From contig CM046863.1 of assembly GCA_025617745.1 (NCBI GenBank), forward strand, positions 13,768,875 through 13,832,874: a stretch of 64,000 nucleotides of DNA. Reading direction: 5' to 3'. Below, one piece after another: positions 23,428 to 34,292 of the stretch (position 1 is the stretch's first letter; each line of letters opens with the position of its first letter). The notes under the pieces are model-generated. The model ran no database searches and was not told the DNA's origin. It saw only the letters and a program-made list of their open reading frames with translations. The translations under genes were made by a program, and so were the position numbers. This DNA comes from Heliocidaris erythrogramma (lineage: Eukaryota > Echinodermata > Echinoidea > Camarodonta > Echinometridae).

Positions 23428-24835
23428 CTAACTTAAGTAGCGCTGTAACGGTGAGGCGATTTTTTTGGTTTGTCTTGTAGAGCGACGAAATTGATTTTCA
23501 GCGTCTACATCGTCGAGTGAATGAATAGGCACATTCTCTGAGTCCTCACCGTCATCGTCACTTTCCGAGAATGTGCAAGCTGTCAGTAAACTTGTATGCA
23601 CAGTCATGTCCTTGCCTGTCGAGTCTCTTACGATGTAGACGTGCTGACCAGACATTCGGTTCAAGACAGTGTAGGGAGTGCGTAGCCACTTGTCGACGAG
23701 CTTCTGGCGCCCAATGATTGCTTTGTTTGCAAGCAAAACTTTGTCTCCTATTAGAAATGGTGTGTCTTTCGTTGTTTTGTCAAATGTCTCTTTCATTTTG
23801 TACTTGAAGCAACGGCATTTTCTCGTGCAATGCGATATGATTCTTGCAGAATGTTTCTCAGTCGATCGATGTACGAAGACGTCATGTGATCACCTTCCTC
23901 AACCTCCTCCTCACTCTCGTCACCCCCAGCGACGAGATCAAGGGGAATTCGGGGCTCTCGTCCAAACATGAGAAAGAATGGCGAACATCCCGTCGAAGAA
24001 TGCTTAGTGGAATTGTATGCGAACGTCATGGTCTCCACATAGTCTTTCCAGTTTGACTTCTGAGAGGGCTCCAGCGTACTTAACATGTTCAGAAGTGTAC
24101 TGTTGAATCTTTTCGTCATACCATTGCCCAGAGGATGATATGGAGTCGTCCTTGTTTTCTCCACCTTGAGAAGCTCGCACAACTCTTTGATTATGGCAGC
24201 CTCAAAACACCTTCCTGGATCACTGTGGATTTGCTCTGGTATGCCATAATGCACAAAATATCGTGTCCACAAGGTCTTTAGCAACTGTTGATGCTGTCTG
24301 GTCTCTAGTCGGAAAAACACTGAGCATGACGTGTAAAGTGGTCAGTGATCACGAGGATATTCTCTATTCCACCTCTCGACGACTCTAAGCTCAGAAAATC
24401 CAGACAAACCAATTCAGGAGGCCGTGTGTTCTTCATTTGACGCGACCCAGGTTTATTGCCTCCTTTTACAAGTTCAATGACACGATTTGTGACGACATCA
24501 TCCCCCTGTGACTGGGCGATCTCAGCTAACGACATTCCCTGTAACGCTGTGCTTTCATATTCTTTCTGTTGATCCTGTGCTTCTACAGCGTTAATGTTGT
24601 GGCTCTCTGCCACCCGCTTCAAGGGCACATCTTCTTCTCTTACGCTATCAGCAGCAGTTGTGGTAAGATCCAGTGTTCGCCTAACTTCCTCTGGGGAAAT
24701 TTTTGACAAGCTGTCGGCGTTATCATTAGACTTCCCTGGCCGGTATTCTATGTCAAGATTACACTGTGCCAAATCCTTGACCCAGCGTTGTCCATGAGCG
24801 TCTCGTCTAGCCTTTCCGAGAACATAAATGATCAA
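23428..24835 (-). pseudogene. Gypsy RNase H end and integrase
   Basis: Three overlapping frames (24835-24305, 24320-23793, 23796-23428) give, in order, the RNase H tail with YRPGKSNDNADSLS, then the integrase core. The core has VCLDFLSLE (first Asp), VITDHFTRHAQ, HSDPGRCFEA (second Asp), TTPYHPLGNGMTKRFN (catalytic Glu position read as K-R-F-N), and a GPY/F-like C-terminus (GDKVLLANK...). The N-terminal HHCC zinc finger expected between RNase H and the core is absent. KPGSRQ runs straight into KNTRPPELVCLDF. This indicates an internal deletion of roughly 100 codons. Confidence 0.85.
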
Positions 24836-25043
24836 AATGTCGGTGGATTATTATCCGTTACTGCGGTTACATTCCTGCCTATTACATAGTCTCGAAATTT
24901 CACAGTAGCAGCCCAGTGTAAGGCTTTGAATTCCAACTTGTGTGCCGGATATCTTGCTTCTCCAGACGACAAACTCCTGCTGGCATAGGCGATAACACGC
25001 TCTTTACCGTCTTGGACTTGTGCAAGTACTGCTCCTAGACCAA

Positions 25044-25896
25044 TTAAGGATGCATCTGTCTGGAGGATAAATGGTAGCTCAGAGTCTCAGGGTACGCTAA
25101 CACAGGGGCTGAAATCAATGCTTCCTTCAATGTGTTGAATGCTTCTTGGCATTTGGTGGTCCATTCTATGACTGTGTGCTTGCCGGGCCCTACCTTGTTG
25201 CCTACTAGAGCAAAAAGTGGGTTTGCTATTTTGGCATAATCCTGGATGAAGCGTCTGTAATAGCCTGTAAATCCTAAGAAGCTCCTGACATCCTTCTTAG
25301 TCTTAGGTACTGGCCAGTCACGAACTGCTGATGCCTTGTCTGGCATGGGTGGATACGCCCTGCTCTGAAACCACATGACTTAGATATTTGACCTCTTTCC
25401 GCAGTATGTTACAATTACTGGGTTTGAACTTTACACCATGTTGACGTAAACGGGCAAAGACACGTTCAAGTCTCTCTCCGAATACAGTGTTCATCAAGCG
25501 CTGAAAAGTAGCTGGTGCATTCATGAGTCCAAACGGCATTCTTGTGTACTCGTACAAGCCCATGGGAGTGGTGAACGCTTTTTTCAGCTGACCCTCTTTG
25601 GCTAATTGTACTTGTTAATATCCTGACATCAGGTCAAGGCTAGTGAAGTATATAGCTTTCCGCAGTGCATCTAAGGACTCATCAATTCTGGGGAGGGGAA
25701 ATGCATCTCGAACTGTGCGGGTATTCAACTTTCTGTAATCCACACAGAGTCGAATTTTACCGTCCTTCTTCCTGACTATAACGATCGGAGACGCGAAAGG
25801 ACTCTTACCGGGTTTGATGATCCCTGCTGCCTCAAGCTCTTTCAAGTGATCCTTGACATCACTGAAGTCTGTAGGTGAGAGGCGGCGATACGGCAT
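25044..25896 (-). pseudogene. Gypsy reverse transcriptase, catalytic motif deleted
   Basis: Frames 25896-25615, 25563-25318 and 25376-25044 carry SPIVIVRKKDGKIRLCVDYR, FTSLDLMSGY (first Asp), YTRMPFGLMNAPATFQRLMN, then VFGERLERVFARLRQHGV, VSEQGV and SFLGFTGYYRRFI. In the family, FG...L is followed by a strand with YLDD before the L-x-x-V-F-x-R-L helix. Here that segment is missing, so the catalytic Asp pair has been removed by a short deletion around 25465-25480. The loss is independent of the frameshifts. Confidence 0.85.
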
Positions 25897-25927
25897 ACGA
25901 AATGGAGTCGAATCTATGAGAGGGATT

Positions 25928-26931
25928 TCATGAACAATTGTGTCCGTACAGCCGAAATCCTCGGACCTCCTGAGAAGACATCTGTATTACTCGCCAGTAA
26001 CTCGCCAGTAACTCTTCTAATGACCGTCTCCCTGCTGGGAAAAGCTCTCCCATTGGCAATTCCAGACCGGGAATACTGTCCTTTATTTCTTGGCTGAAGG
26101 TATTTACCAATGGCTCTTGAGCCTTCTGTTCACCTTCTTGGGGTTTCTCTACTGTCTTCTCTGACAAGGGGGTTGCTATCTCAATTCTACCTAGTGGAGT
26201 ATGTCTATGTATCGTCTTCTGTTCCCTCGATAGGTTGATAACCAGCAATGTTACCTTCCCATCTTCGATCTGGGTAAAACCGGTATCAACCTTTAGGCCG
26301 TCTAGCTCGTTGCTACCTTCCACCAAGGCTTCAAAGCTGAAACCGTGTGTACGCTTGGGAGCACTTGCCTTGACTTCTGCATGCTGTCCTGGATTTCGGA
26401 GAAGAGGTTTCTGCCCTTCATACCTGACTGTTCCTATATTCCAGTGCGATCAGCAAGGCCAATGCCATCACCTCCCATTGCTTGAAAGGCTAAAAAACAA
26501 GGCATTGACGAATCTTTCACGTTTTGCATGATGTTCCTGCCATATTGACTGTGCACTAAGTCACGAGTAGCACGCAAGGCGTTCGTCCCCAAGAGACACG
26601 AAATGTTCTTGTCATGACCAATTGTTTGTACGACCAAGGCTGGTACTGACTTGATTTCAGTCCCTAACATTTGAACATCAAGGAGAACAACACCCTCATG
26701 GGGAACGTCCTGTCTACCGACACCCTCTACCGTTATTCCAGCTGGTTTGGGCTGCTCTTTATTGAGGACAGGATGACGTTGGATGGAGGTCCTGGACACT
26801 GTAGTCACTTGCGATCCTGTGTCGAGAATAGCCAAACAAGGCTGTCCGGAAATTATTATCTTCACAGGATCAACTAGTGACTTCCTAAGATCATCCTCAA
26901 TTTGTCCATCAGGCCTTCTCTGTTCAAACAT
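25928..26931 (-). pseudogene. Gypsy aspartic protease and linker
   Basis: The frame 26931-26434 includes AILDTGSQVTTVSRT, the D-T-G active site of a retropepsin, followed by a flap-like G-V-G region and a LLGTNALR block (equivalent to the ALIGRD-type motif). The frame 26326-25928 is the protease-to-RT linker with VINLSREQKTIHRHTPLGRI. They lie between gag zinc knuckle and RT in the expected order. Confidence 0.8.
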
Positions 26932-26957
26932 AGACTGCCCTTCATCTGTGGGTTCTC

Positions 26958-27506
26958 CTAGTTTGACGGATTGGCGTTGGGGCAGGATCTCGCAAAATGA
27001 TCAGGCTGGCCACAAGTGTAACAAGCTGGAGGTTGAGGGTGTCTGCCTCTTTCTCTCCCTTCAGACTTCCCTCTCATGCGCCTCTCCAGGGAGGAAAGTC
27101 GACGCTGCTGGTCTCGCACAAATTCCAGGAAGAGTTCCATCTGTTGCTGCTGCGTAGCGGCAAATTCACTCATAGCTTTCGTCAGTAGCTCTATCTCTTT
27201 GCTTGTTGTCGGCGTCTCGATTGCCTTGACGCTTTGTCTGAACGACTGTGACAGTGCACACTTCTCTTCAGCCTCAATAACACGCAGTTCTTTGCGAAGC
27301 TCTCTGTAGGTCATCTCTCTTGGCCTCATGGGGGCCAGGCGAGCCCGTACCTCTTGGCTCCTAAGTCCATGCATAAACTGCGTTGCGAGCATTCGATCTC
27401 TGGTATCGTCATCCACCATGGCAGCTTGCTCATCTCGTTCTCTCGCGATTCTCAATTTGGCTTCCAAAGCGACTGCATATTCTTTGGGTGACTCGTTAGT
27501 CTGCTG
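26958..27506 (-). pseudogene. Gypsy gag, C-terminal half with CCHC zinc knuckle
   Basis: The frame includes a capsid-like helical segment (RDRMLATQFMHGLRSQEVRA), a Gln-rich coiled stretch, an Arg-rich region and CYTCGQPDHFARSCPN, a C-x2-C-x4-H-x4-C nucleic-acid-binding knuckle. It is separated from the N-terminal half of gag by the 760-bp insertion at 27516-28275. Confidence 0.85.
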
Positions 27507-27515
27507 CGTTCTGCG

Positions 27516-28275
27516 TAGTCCAGATACTGGCCGATTTTAATTCTTAATCGTCCGCTTCCGATCCCCCACACACTCACACGCCATTGATCACATACTCCAC
27601 TCACCGCGCAAGCCGCTGGTCGCGCGACTCCACTAATCTGTACTCCCCGAAAAAAATCGTCCAGAATACCCTGCCAGAACGAGCGAGATAATGTAGTATG
27701 ACATCATCTAATTGATATTCATACGTAACCGCTCCGTAATGAATATGCATTGCGAGAAACAGCTGATCACATGCGCCCGGTCGGGATCGCGATGTTAGCG
27801 AAAGAAAACAATGCACGTGTGTGCATGTGTGCAGTGGCCGTTTATAGTCTTACGTACATGCGAGATTTTATTTGTTTCCTATTCAAAATGTCTACAATGG
27901 AGCTACAAAATTAAATTCAACATGGATTTGATTCATTGAAATATATATTCAATATTCACTGCGGTTTTTTAAACTAATTTAAAGAAATAATGTCAAAATC
28001 TATTTTGGATTAAACTTATAATAAATTGTAAAGCCTTGAATTTAGACTATAACTTAATCGGCCACGATTTGCATTCAGCTTGATTGACATTTGCAATAAG
28101 CTAATCAGCGGAGCTTTGACAATCGTATAGGCGGAGCCCAACGGTGAGAGTTCCCCCTGAAATTCGGGAGATGGCAGGTTTGGCTGGACTGTATTGAGTG
28201 TAAGTCACTCGCCCTCAACGTCCGCTTGGTCTGCTTGCTGCGTGGATTATTCAATACAGTCCAGTAGGTGGACTA
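27516..28275. mobile_element. Non-autonomous DNA transposon in gag, 9-bp target duplication
   Basis: Gag is interrupted exactly between two copies of CGTTCTGCG (27507-27515 and 28276-28284). The inserted 760 bp begin TAGTCCAGATACTGG, and read from the other end begin TAGTCCACCTACTGG (13 of 15 match). A 9-bp duplication is the length typical of Mutator-like elements. The interior has no transposase ORF. An internal pair CTGGACTGTATTGAG / TTCAATACAGTCCAG (about 28183 and 28250) forms a hairpin next to the right end. Confidence 0.75.
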
Positions 28276-28284
28276 CGTTCTGCG

Positions 28285-28762
28285 TAGAATGCCGACATAG
28301 GCGAAGACGTGACGTCATCATCACCATACTCTTCGATGAAAGCCCTATCAGCAGAGAGTTCACCTTGATAAAATTCAAGGTTTAATATCAAGTCACGAGC
28401 CCTACCACCTGTGTGTCTAAAACTACCTCATTAAACTGTGCTTGTTGTGACATATGCCCCTTTGAACTGAGTACATACTTCATATCCCTCACCCAGTCCT
28501 CTACTTTAGCACCACCCTTACGAGAAAATAAATTGACTTCCTTTACTTGGTGTGACACAATATGTGTTGGGGCGGCACGAAAGTTCTGTTCCTGATATTC
28601 AGGCGGCACTGGGTCGAATCCCGCCATCTGAGGAGGAGTCATCGGGAGGGGATGCTGCCAGGCTGGCGATCTTGATGAATTTAGTGACGGCGTTCGATCT
28701 CGTTGGTTGCGAGGATCATCGGACGGCATTGGAGTCAGCAGCGGCGGGGGTGGCGTCTCCAT
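28285..28762 (-). pseudogene. Gypsy gag, N-terminal half
   Basis: It starts at ATG 28762 (METPPPPLL...), which is better than the upstream in-frame ATG at 28846 because that lies in the leader beyond the repeated unit. A Pro/Ser-rich N-terminus leads into FSRKGGAKVEDWVRDMKYVL and QAQFNEVV, the gag capsid start of this gypsy group. A frameshift near 28400 then moves the frame, which continues as RARDLILNLEFYQGELSADR up to the insertion at 28275. Confidence 0.75.
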
Positions 28763-29186
28763 CGTGCTGATCCTTGGGCAGTGTTGTGAAAGGAAAATTT
28801 GAATAAATTTCCTTTCTTTATTTTTTTGGTATTTTTTGCACAACATGAGTGCTGGAATTCCTTTGCCATTTTATGATATCACAAATTGGAATTAGTGATA
28901 TCACGAAATAGAATTAGTGATATCACAAAATGGAATTCGTGATATCACAAATTCAATTCGTGATATCACAAATTCGAATATGTGATATCACGAATTGAAT
29001 TCGGGAGGGGATGCTGCCAGGCTGGCGATGTTGATGAATTTAGTGACGGCGTTCGATCTCGTTGGTTGCGAGGATCATCGGACGGCATTGGAGTCAGCAG
29101 CGGCGGGGGTGGCGTCTCCATCGTGCTGATCCTTGGGCAGTGTTGTGTTGGAAAATTTGAATAAATTTCCTTTCTTGTTTTTTTTT
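28642..29186. repeat. Direct repeat of the gag start flanking a foldback fragment
   Basis: The segment 28642-28826 (gag start plus leader) is repeated at 29001-29186 with few changes. The 166 bp between (about 28837-29000) is a run of GTGATATCACAAATTCGAAT-type units. It starts with GCACAACATGAGTGCT and matches the start of the right outer arm of the foldback at 33293. So a piece of that foldback lies inside a duplicated leader/gag segment. Confidence 0.8.
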
Positions 29187-29540
29187 ATTTGAAGTGGAAT
29201 ACAATCAACTAAACATTTTGATCTTTCATTCAGCCTTCCAAAATTATGTTACGGACAGAATCGTTTACAAAGTTCACAATCAATTAACAGATGAGGGAGA
29301 GCAAAGGCAATTTATTCATTTAACTATGAAGGCTGGGGGAGAAAGATAAAACCAAAATCGGCAACTAAATTTGATTCGAATGGAACAATTTATTTGACAA
29401 AAGATGAAACATTTCTATAACGACAACACTGCCCAGGCAGAAGAAAAAGCTCGGCCTGTAATAGCAACAAGAAAATAAATGCGAATAATTACAACATGGC
29501 AAATATTTTCGATGTGAACATTCCAATAGACTTTCTTGCA

Positions 29541-29910
29541 CTACAACCTTATATCCCATCACGGACCCTACGCTCTTCATCTCAATCCCTCCTTCAACTT
29601 CCACGCCGCATTTCATCTACATCCTATGGACGAAGATCACTTTTACATGCCGCCCCTGCATTATGGAACGACTTACCACTTTATATTCGTACAGCAAACA
29701 ATGTGAACACTTTCAAATCCTTGTTAAAAACCTACTTGTTTAATGTTGCCTACGCTTGAATGTACTGTTTTATAAATGTATCACTAAAATGTTTATGTTG
29801 TGTATTAATTATTCAATATAATACATGTATTTTCTCTTCACTTCTAAAAAAGCGCTTAGAGGCTTTAGCATTTTGCGCTATATAAGTATCTATTATTATT
29901 ATTATTATTA
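29541..29910 (+). mobile_element. L2/CR1-like LINE 3' tail inserted in the 5' LTR
   Basis: It encodes the terminal LINE blocks PYIPSRTLRSSSQSLL, APALWNDLPLYIR and TFKSLLKTYLFN before a stop at 29757. It then has a tail with AAGCGCTTAGAG...GCGCTATATAAGTATCTATT and (ATT)n. Fifteen bases present in the sister LTR at this point are missing, so insertion came with a small target deletion. Confidence 0.85.
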
Positions 29911-30033
29911 TTTTACATTGGGAAAATAAGGAATTCATTTTATACAGAATCATAATTATAATAACTAAACTTCTCATCTATGAAAACGTACAATCAAATC
30001 TTTCACAAAATTTACCTGACGCTAACGCAAGAG

Positions 30034-31390
30034 ATGAGCCAGATTGATGAAATTCCTCGTCATATATATCATAAAGGACGTAGAAACCCTTTAAAAAAGG
30101 AAATGAGAAATAATACTTGAGACGTCACAATGTATTCATTGTTGCATAATTACTTAAATAATTAATTACTGTGACGTAACAATGTATTTACTGTTGCGTA
30201 TTTACATAAACTGTTTACAAACAACGCTTAATAAATACGCGCTAAGCTACATACTGCGCGCTGGACCTTAATAACGGCAGTTCTTCAGCTTTCACTGTTT
30301 ATCAACAATTCTATAAACGAACAAATCAAGAGGAACTAACTGCAAAGATAATCATGAATTTCAATACAAAATACCAGCATATCATCAATGTGACATAGAT
30401 AATCTAAGGGCATAAATAATCTGTATTAATATTCAAAAATCCTACTCCAGTGCAATACAATATCATTAAATACATGGAATATAATGCCATCATTTCCAAA
30501 TATGAATATGGTTTAAAATTGTTTTGAATGACATCACCTCATCACTAGGTGAACAATAAAGAGCAAATATAAACGCATCATTCACCTGAAAGGTAAATCA
30601 TTAATATTTATGAAACAATTCACAAATATCATTCCAATCATAATGTTTTTACAAACAATGTACTAGACATTCACCAATAGTAATGTTTAAAATAAATATA
30701 TCAACTTACCGATACATAACAAAGAGAAGAAGGGACAGCATCTAATGTTTGTTAATAATAATGATGAAAGTGACAATAAATTAGAAGTTACTGTTAAGAC
30801 TTGTGTCGTGCGCAGGCGCAGAAACAAATACACAATTTTTGTGTACTTTTTTTTGTTGTTTTATACATTTTCTGAAATTAAAGATTCTCAGCTTTCCAAT
30901 GGTATATCACTTGCCTAGTTTACTCAATGATAACACCTTTAAATATCACATATAGAATCAGTATGTAACCAGCAATCAATAACTCCTATTCAGAGAAAAG
31001 AGTGCTAAACCTTCGCTCTCTGTGTGCGCCCAAGTAAAACTGTGTATTCAAATGGCCATAGCAACCGGTATGAATGGATTATCAGATTAGGTTGAATTTT
31101 GGCACGCTGCTCCAGGAGGGCCTATTCATTACTCACTCCAAAAATCAATTTAATACCTTTGGAGGTAAAGTAGTAATTTGGCATTGAATGAAAGTATTAC
31201 AAAAGCTCTCCAAACATTCATTGGCTCGACAGGTGAAAAAAAGAGTCATTTTAAAATGCCCCCAAAACATATTTCTAAGTCGAATTACGACTCACAAACT
31301 TGAGACATGATAGAATGATAATGAAACAACCCATTTCTATCAAAAACAGAAAATCGACTGATCCAAGCAAATTTACTATTTTGGGCTTTT
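30034..31390. other. Left part of the block inserted in the 5' LTR, no gene seen
   Basis: This is AT-rich DNA with a diverged direct repeat (GACGTCACAATGTATTCATT and GACGTAACAATGTATTTACT, about 60 bp apart near 30121 and 30173). I could not tell whether it belongs to the foldback on its right or is a separate insertion. Confidence 0.4.
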
Positions 31391-33572
31391 TGCTACGTTG
31401 TGGTCCGTGCGTATGGCAAGCCTTTTTACTATTTAAAGTGATTTTGTGATATCACAAATTCGAATTTGTGATATCACGAATTCAAATTTGTGATATCACA
31501 AAATCAATTTGTGATATCACGAATTGAATTTTTGATATCACAAATTCCCATTGGTTTATCACATAAACCCAATTTTTGATATCAAGAAATCGAATTTGTG
31601 ATATCACAAAATCGAATTTGAGATATCACAAATTCGAATTAGTGATATCACAAATTGAATTCTTGATATCACAAATTCGATTTCTTGATATCAAAAATTG
31701 GGTTGATGTGATAAACCTATGAGAATTTGTGATATCAAAAATTCGAATTCGTGATATCACAAAATCGAATTCGTGATATCACAAAATCGAATTCGTGATA
31801 TCACAAATTCGAATTCGTGATATCACAAATTGGAATTCTTGATATCACAAATTCCATTTTGTGATATCACTAATTCGAATTCATGATATCACAAATTTGA
31901 TTTTGTGATATCAAGAAATCGAATTTGTGATATCACGAATTCACAGGTTATTTGAGCATTAATTTAGTGCAGAAATTCAGCTGTGTATTCGAGCGTTAGT
32001 TTAGTGCTCGAATTCACTTGGTTTTCGAGCTTTAGTTTAGTGCAGAAATTCAGCTGTGTATTCGAGCGTTAGTTTAGTGCAGAAATTCAGCTGTGTATTC
32101 GAGCGTTAGTTTAGTGCTCGAATTCACTTGGTATTCGAGCTTTAGTTTAGTGCAGAATGTAGTATAAGTTTGAATAAAAATAGCAACACAGTTTTCGCAT
32201 CCATATCCTTCACTGGAAATGATTTTAAAATAATTTTAGACGAATTTAAATAAAACCCGCCAAGCTGTTCATATATTTTCGAGTTTTCATTGTTTAATTG
32301 TATATATATTTGTTTTTATGAAACATGTCACGTAAAAAGAATTTATGATTTCACTTGCATTCCTTAGATTTATATTTAAAGCAAGTAAATAGTCTCAAAA
32401 TCAACTTATTTTTACGTAGATTGGCAACATATCAGTAATTCATTTCGCGATATGTTGCCAATTTCATGTACCGTATACTAGCCATAGAGATCCTGTCTAT
32501 AGATGGTATGTCCCATGCCCTGCATTGCATGCATGCACGTGTTGCATTGCGCTATGCTAGCACGTGCCCCGTATAGAAGCACACGTGTGGAGCTCGAATT
32601 CTCCATTTGTACTGTATAACCTTTTGTAGTTGCATTGTGCATGACCACGTGGTTATGCCTCATGGTTATGGCTCGTGGCCACGTGGCTATGCCTGCACGC
32701 CATGGTATTGGCAACTGATACTCCAATTCGACTAACATCAAATTGGCAACATATCACGAAATGAATTACTGATATGTTGCCAATCTACGTAAAAATATAG
32801 TTGATTTTGAGACTATTTACTTGCGTTAAATATAAATCTAAGGAATGCAAGTGAAACCATAAATTCTTTGTACGTGACATGTTTAATAAAAACAATTATA
32901 TATACATTAAACAATGAAAACTCGAAAATATATGAAACAGCTTGGCGGGTTTCATTTAAATTGACAACATAATCATTAATTGAATTCTTGATATGTTGCC
33001 AATCAATTTACATGTATCAATTCGTCTAAAATTATTTTAAAATCGTTTCCAGTGAAGGATATGGATGCGAAAACTCTGTTGCTATTTTTCTTCAAATTTA
33101 AACTACATTCTGCACTAAACTATAAAGCTCGAATACCAAGTTAATTTGAGCACTAAAGTAACGCTCGAATACACAGCTGAATTTCTGCACTAAACTAACG
33201 CTCGAATACACAGCTGAATTTCTGCACTAAACTAAAGCTCGAATACCAAGTGAATATCTGCACAAAACTAATGCTCGAAATCAAAGTTATTTTTTGCACA
33301 ACATGAGTGCTAGAATTCCTTTGCCATTTTATGATATCACAAATTGGAATTAGTGATATCACGAAATGGAATTAGTGATATCACAAATTGGAATTCGTGA
33401 TATCACAAATTCGATTTCTTGATATCAAAAATTGGGTTCATGTGCTAAACCAATGGGAATTTGTGATATCAGAAATTCAATTCGTGATATCACAAATTCG
33501 GTTTAGTGATGTCAAAAAATCACTTTAAATAGTAATATGGCTTTCCATACGTGCGACTTATTGTAGGTTTTG
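31391..33572. mobile_element. Large foldback element (family C)
   Basis: The arms are inverted copies around a loop at about 32466-32742. Outer ends share CGTATGG...TTTACTATTTAAAGTGATTTT-type sequence. Next come runs of roughly 20-bp units GTGATATCACAAATTCGAAT (about 31440-31945 and 33340-33530). Then runs of a unit with TTCAGCTGTGTATTCGAGCG follow (31950-32155 and 33120-33285), and last a unique inner arm (CAAGCTGTT...TTTTCGAG..., ATATGTTGCCAAT). No transposase ORF is seen. The three-layer arm layout recalls sea urchin TU elements. Identity to them was not tested. Confidence 0.75.
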
Positions 33573-33691
33573 AGGCGGCGGGTCACATATGATCTCCAAG
33601 GACATTCCACTTTATAAGAGGGGTGGAATGAAAAACAAAACAGATGATGAAACAAATGATATCAACAATAATATTGTATCCTGCTATAACA

Positions 33692-34084
33692 TATATAAGG
33701 AAGCAGAAGAGGAGAGATTAACGGAAAAAACAAAGAAACACATAAATAAACACAAAAAGGAGACATTTCTGTCCTATACGGGCGCCAAGCGAATTCTGAT
33801 CACTAGTGTTCTAAGGGCACCTCCCGAGCCCCTGCAAATAAAAAATACGCTCGAAATACGCGGGTATTCGACGACTTTCTGGCGATCCACAAATTCGGCC
33901 GGAGATCACTGGATATGTGACGCAGACTTAAAGGATGAACTCACTTTTATTGGGTAGAGCTGTATTTTCTTTTGAGGCAGTACTCTCCTTTTCAAGTCTA
34001 AATGTCTAAATTTCCTTTATTTGACTAGCGTATCATGATTTAGGTATAAAAGATAGATTTACTTATATCCATTTATCCTCTTAG
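33692..34084. other. Intron remnant between gypsy element and exon
   Basis: An open frame (33734-33957) with YSTTFWRSTNSAGDHWICDA looks somewhat protein-like, but I recognise no domain. Its only donor (GG|GTAGAG) would be out of phase with the next exon. The first 50 bp resemble the left flank of the gypsy element. Confidence 0.35.
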
Positions 34085-34292
34085 TTCAAACTTCAGCTGG
34101 AAAAAACGTTGAAAGATTTGAAGGACAAGTGGGCGAGGCGAATCAAGTTCACAGTCGGGCAAAGGTGTCCAAACTGTCAGAAACGCAACAAGCATGGTAT
34201 ACTTCCCTTAGACGATCTCCTGGGAAAGGACGTTGTCATATGCCGTGAATGCCACAGCCGAATACCTACAACATCTGTACCACGGTCTTCGG
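34085..34292 (+). CDS. Host-gene exon: helical segment plus CxxC...CxxC module
   Basis: The exon follows CCTCTTAG and opens in phase 0 with FKLQLEKTLKDLKDKWARRI, an amphipathic helix. It continues into RCPNCQKRNKHGILPL, a short acidic stretch, then VVICRECHSRIP. Two CxxC pairs about 30 residues apart could bind zinc. In Roco proteins with a C-terminal death domain I recall a similar Cys-bearing segment after COR, so position and content agree. The donor G|GTAAAT leaves phase 1, which the next exon or the one after it can accept. Without splicing, the frame reads into ordinary intron sequence. The reading depends on splice logic and domain impression only. Confidence 0.6.

Larger units (their letters stand above)
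22850..33691 (-). mobile_element. Degenerate Ty3/gypsy LTR retrotransposon with nested insertions
   Basis: It runs on the minus strand as gag, protease, RT, RNase H and integrase between two LTRs. The 3' LTR is 22850-23372. The 5' LTR is 29247-33691 after counting the insertions inside it. LTR ends are TGTTA...TAACA, with TATA on both flanks. A purine-rich tract (AACGGGGGTGAA on the minus strand) abuts the 3' LTR. Frameshifts separate most domains. Two functional cores are missing (see the RT and integrase entries), so this copy cannot move by itself. It occupies about a third of the host-gene intron, antisense to the gene. Confidence 0.9.
29247..33691 (-). repeat. 5' LTR of the gypsy element, split by two insertions
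   Basis: LTR pieces are 29247-29540, 29911-30033 and 33621-33691. The first break is a 370-bp LINE tail. The second is a 3.6-kb block beginning and ending at a 5-bp repeat AAGAG (30029-30033 and 33616-33620). The intact sister LTR at 22850 gives the uninterrupted sequence at both points. Confidence 0.85.

Noticed and set aside
33589-33957. Possible host-gene exon with FWRSTNSAGDHW
   Set aside because: Its first part is gypsy LTR sequence, its donor would leave phase 2, and the exon at 34085 needs phase 0. No domain was recognised.
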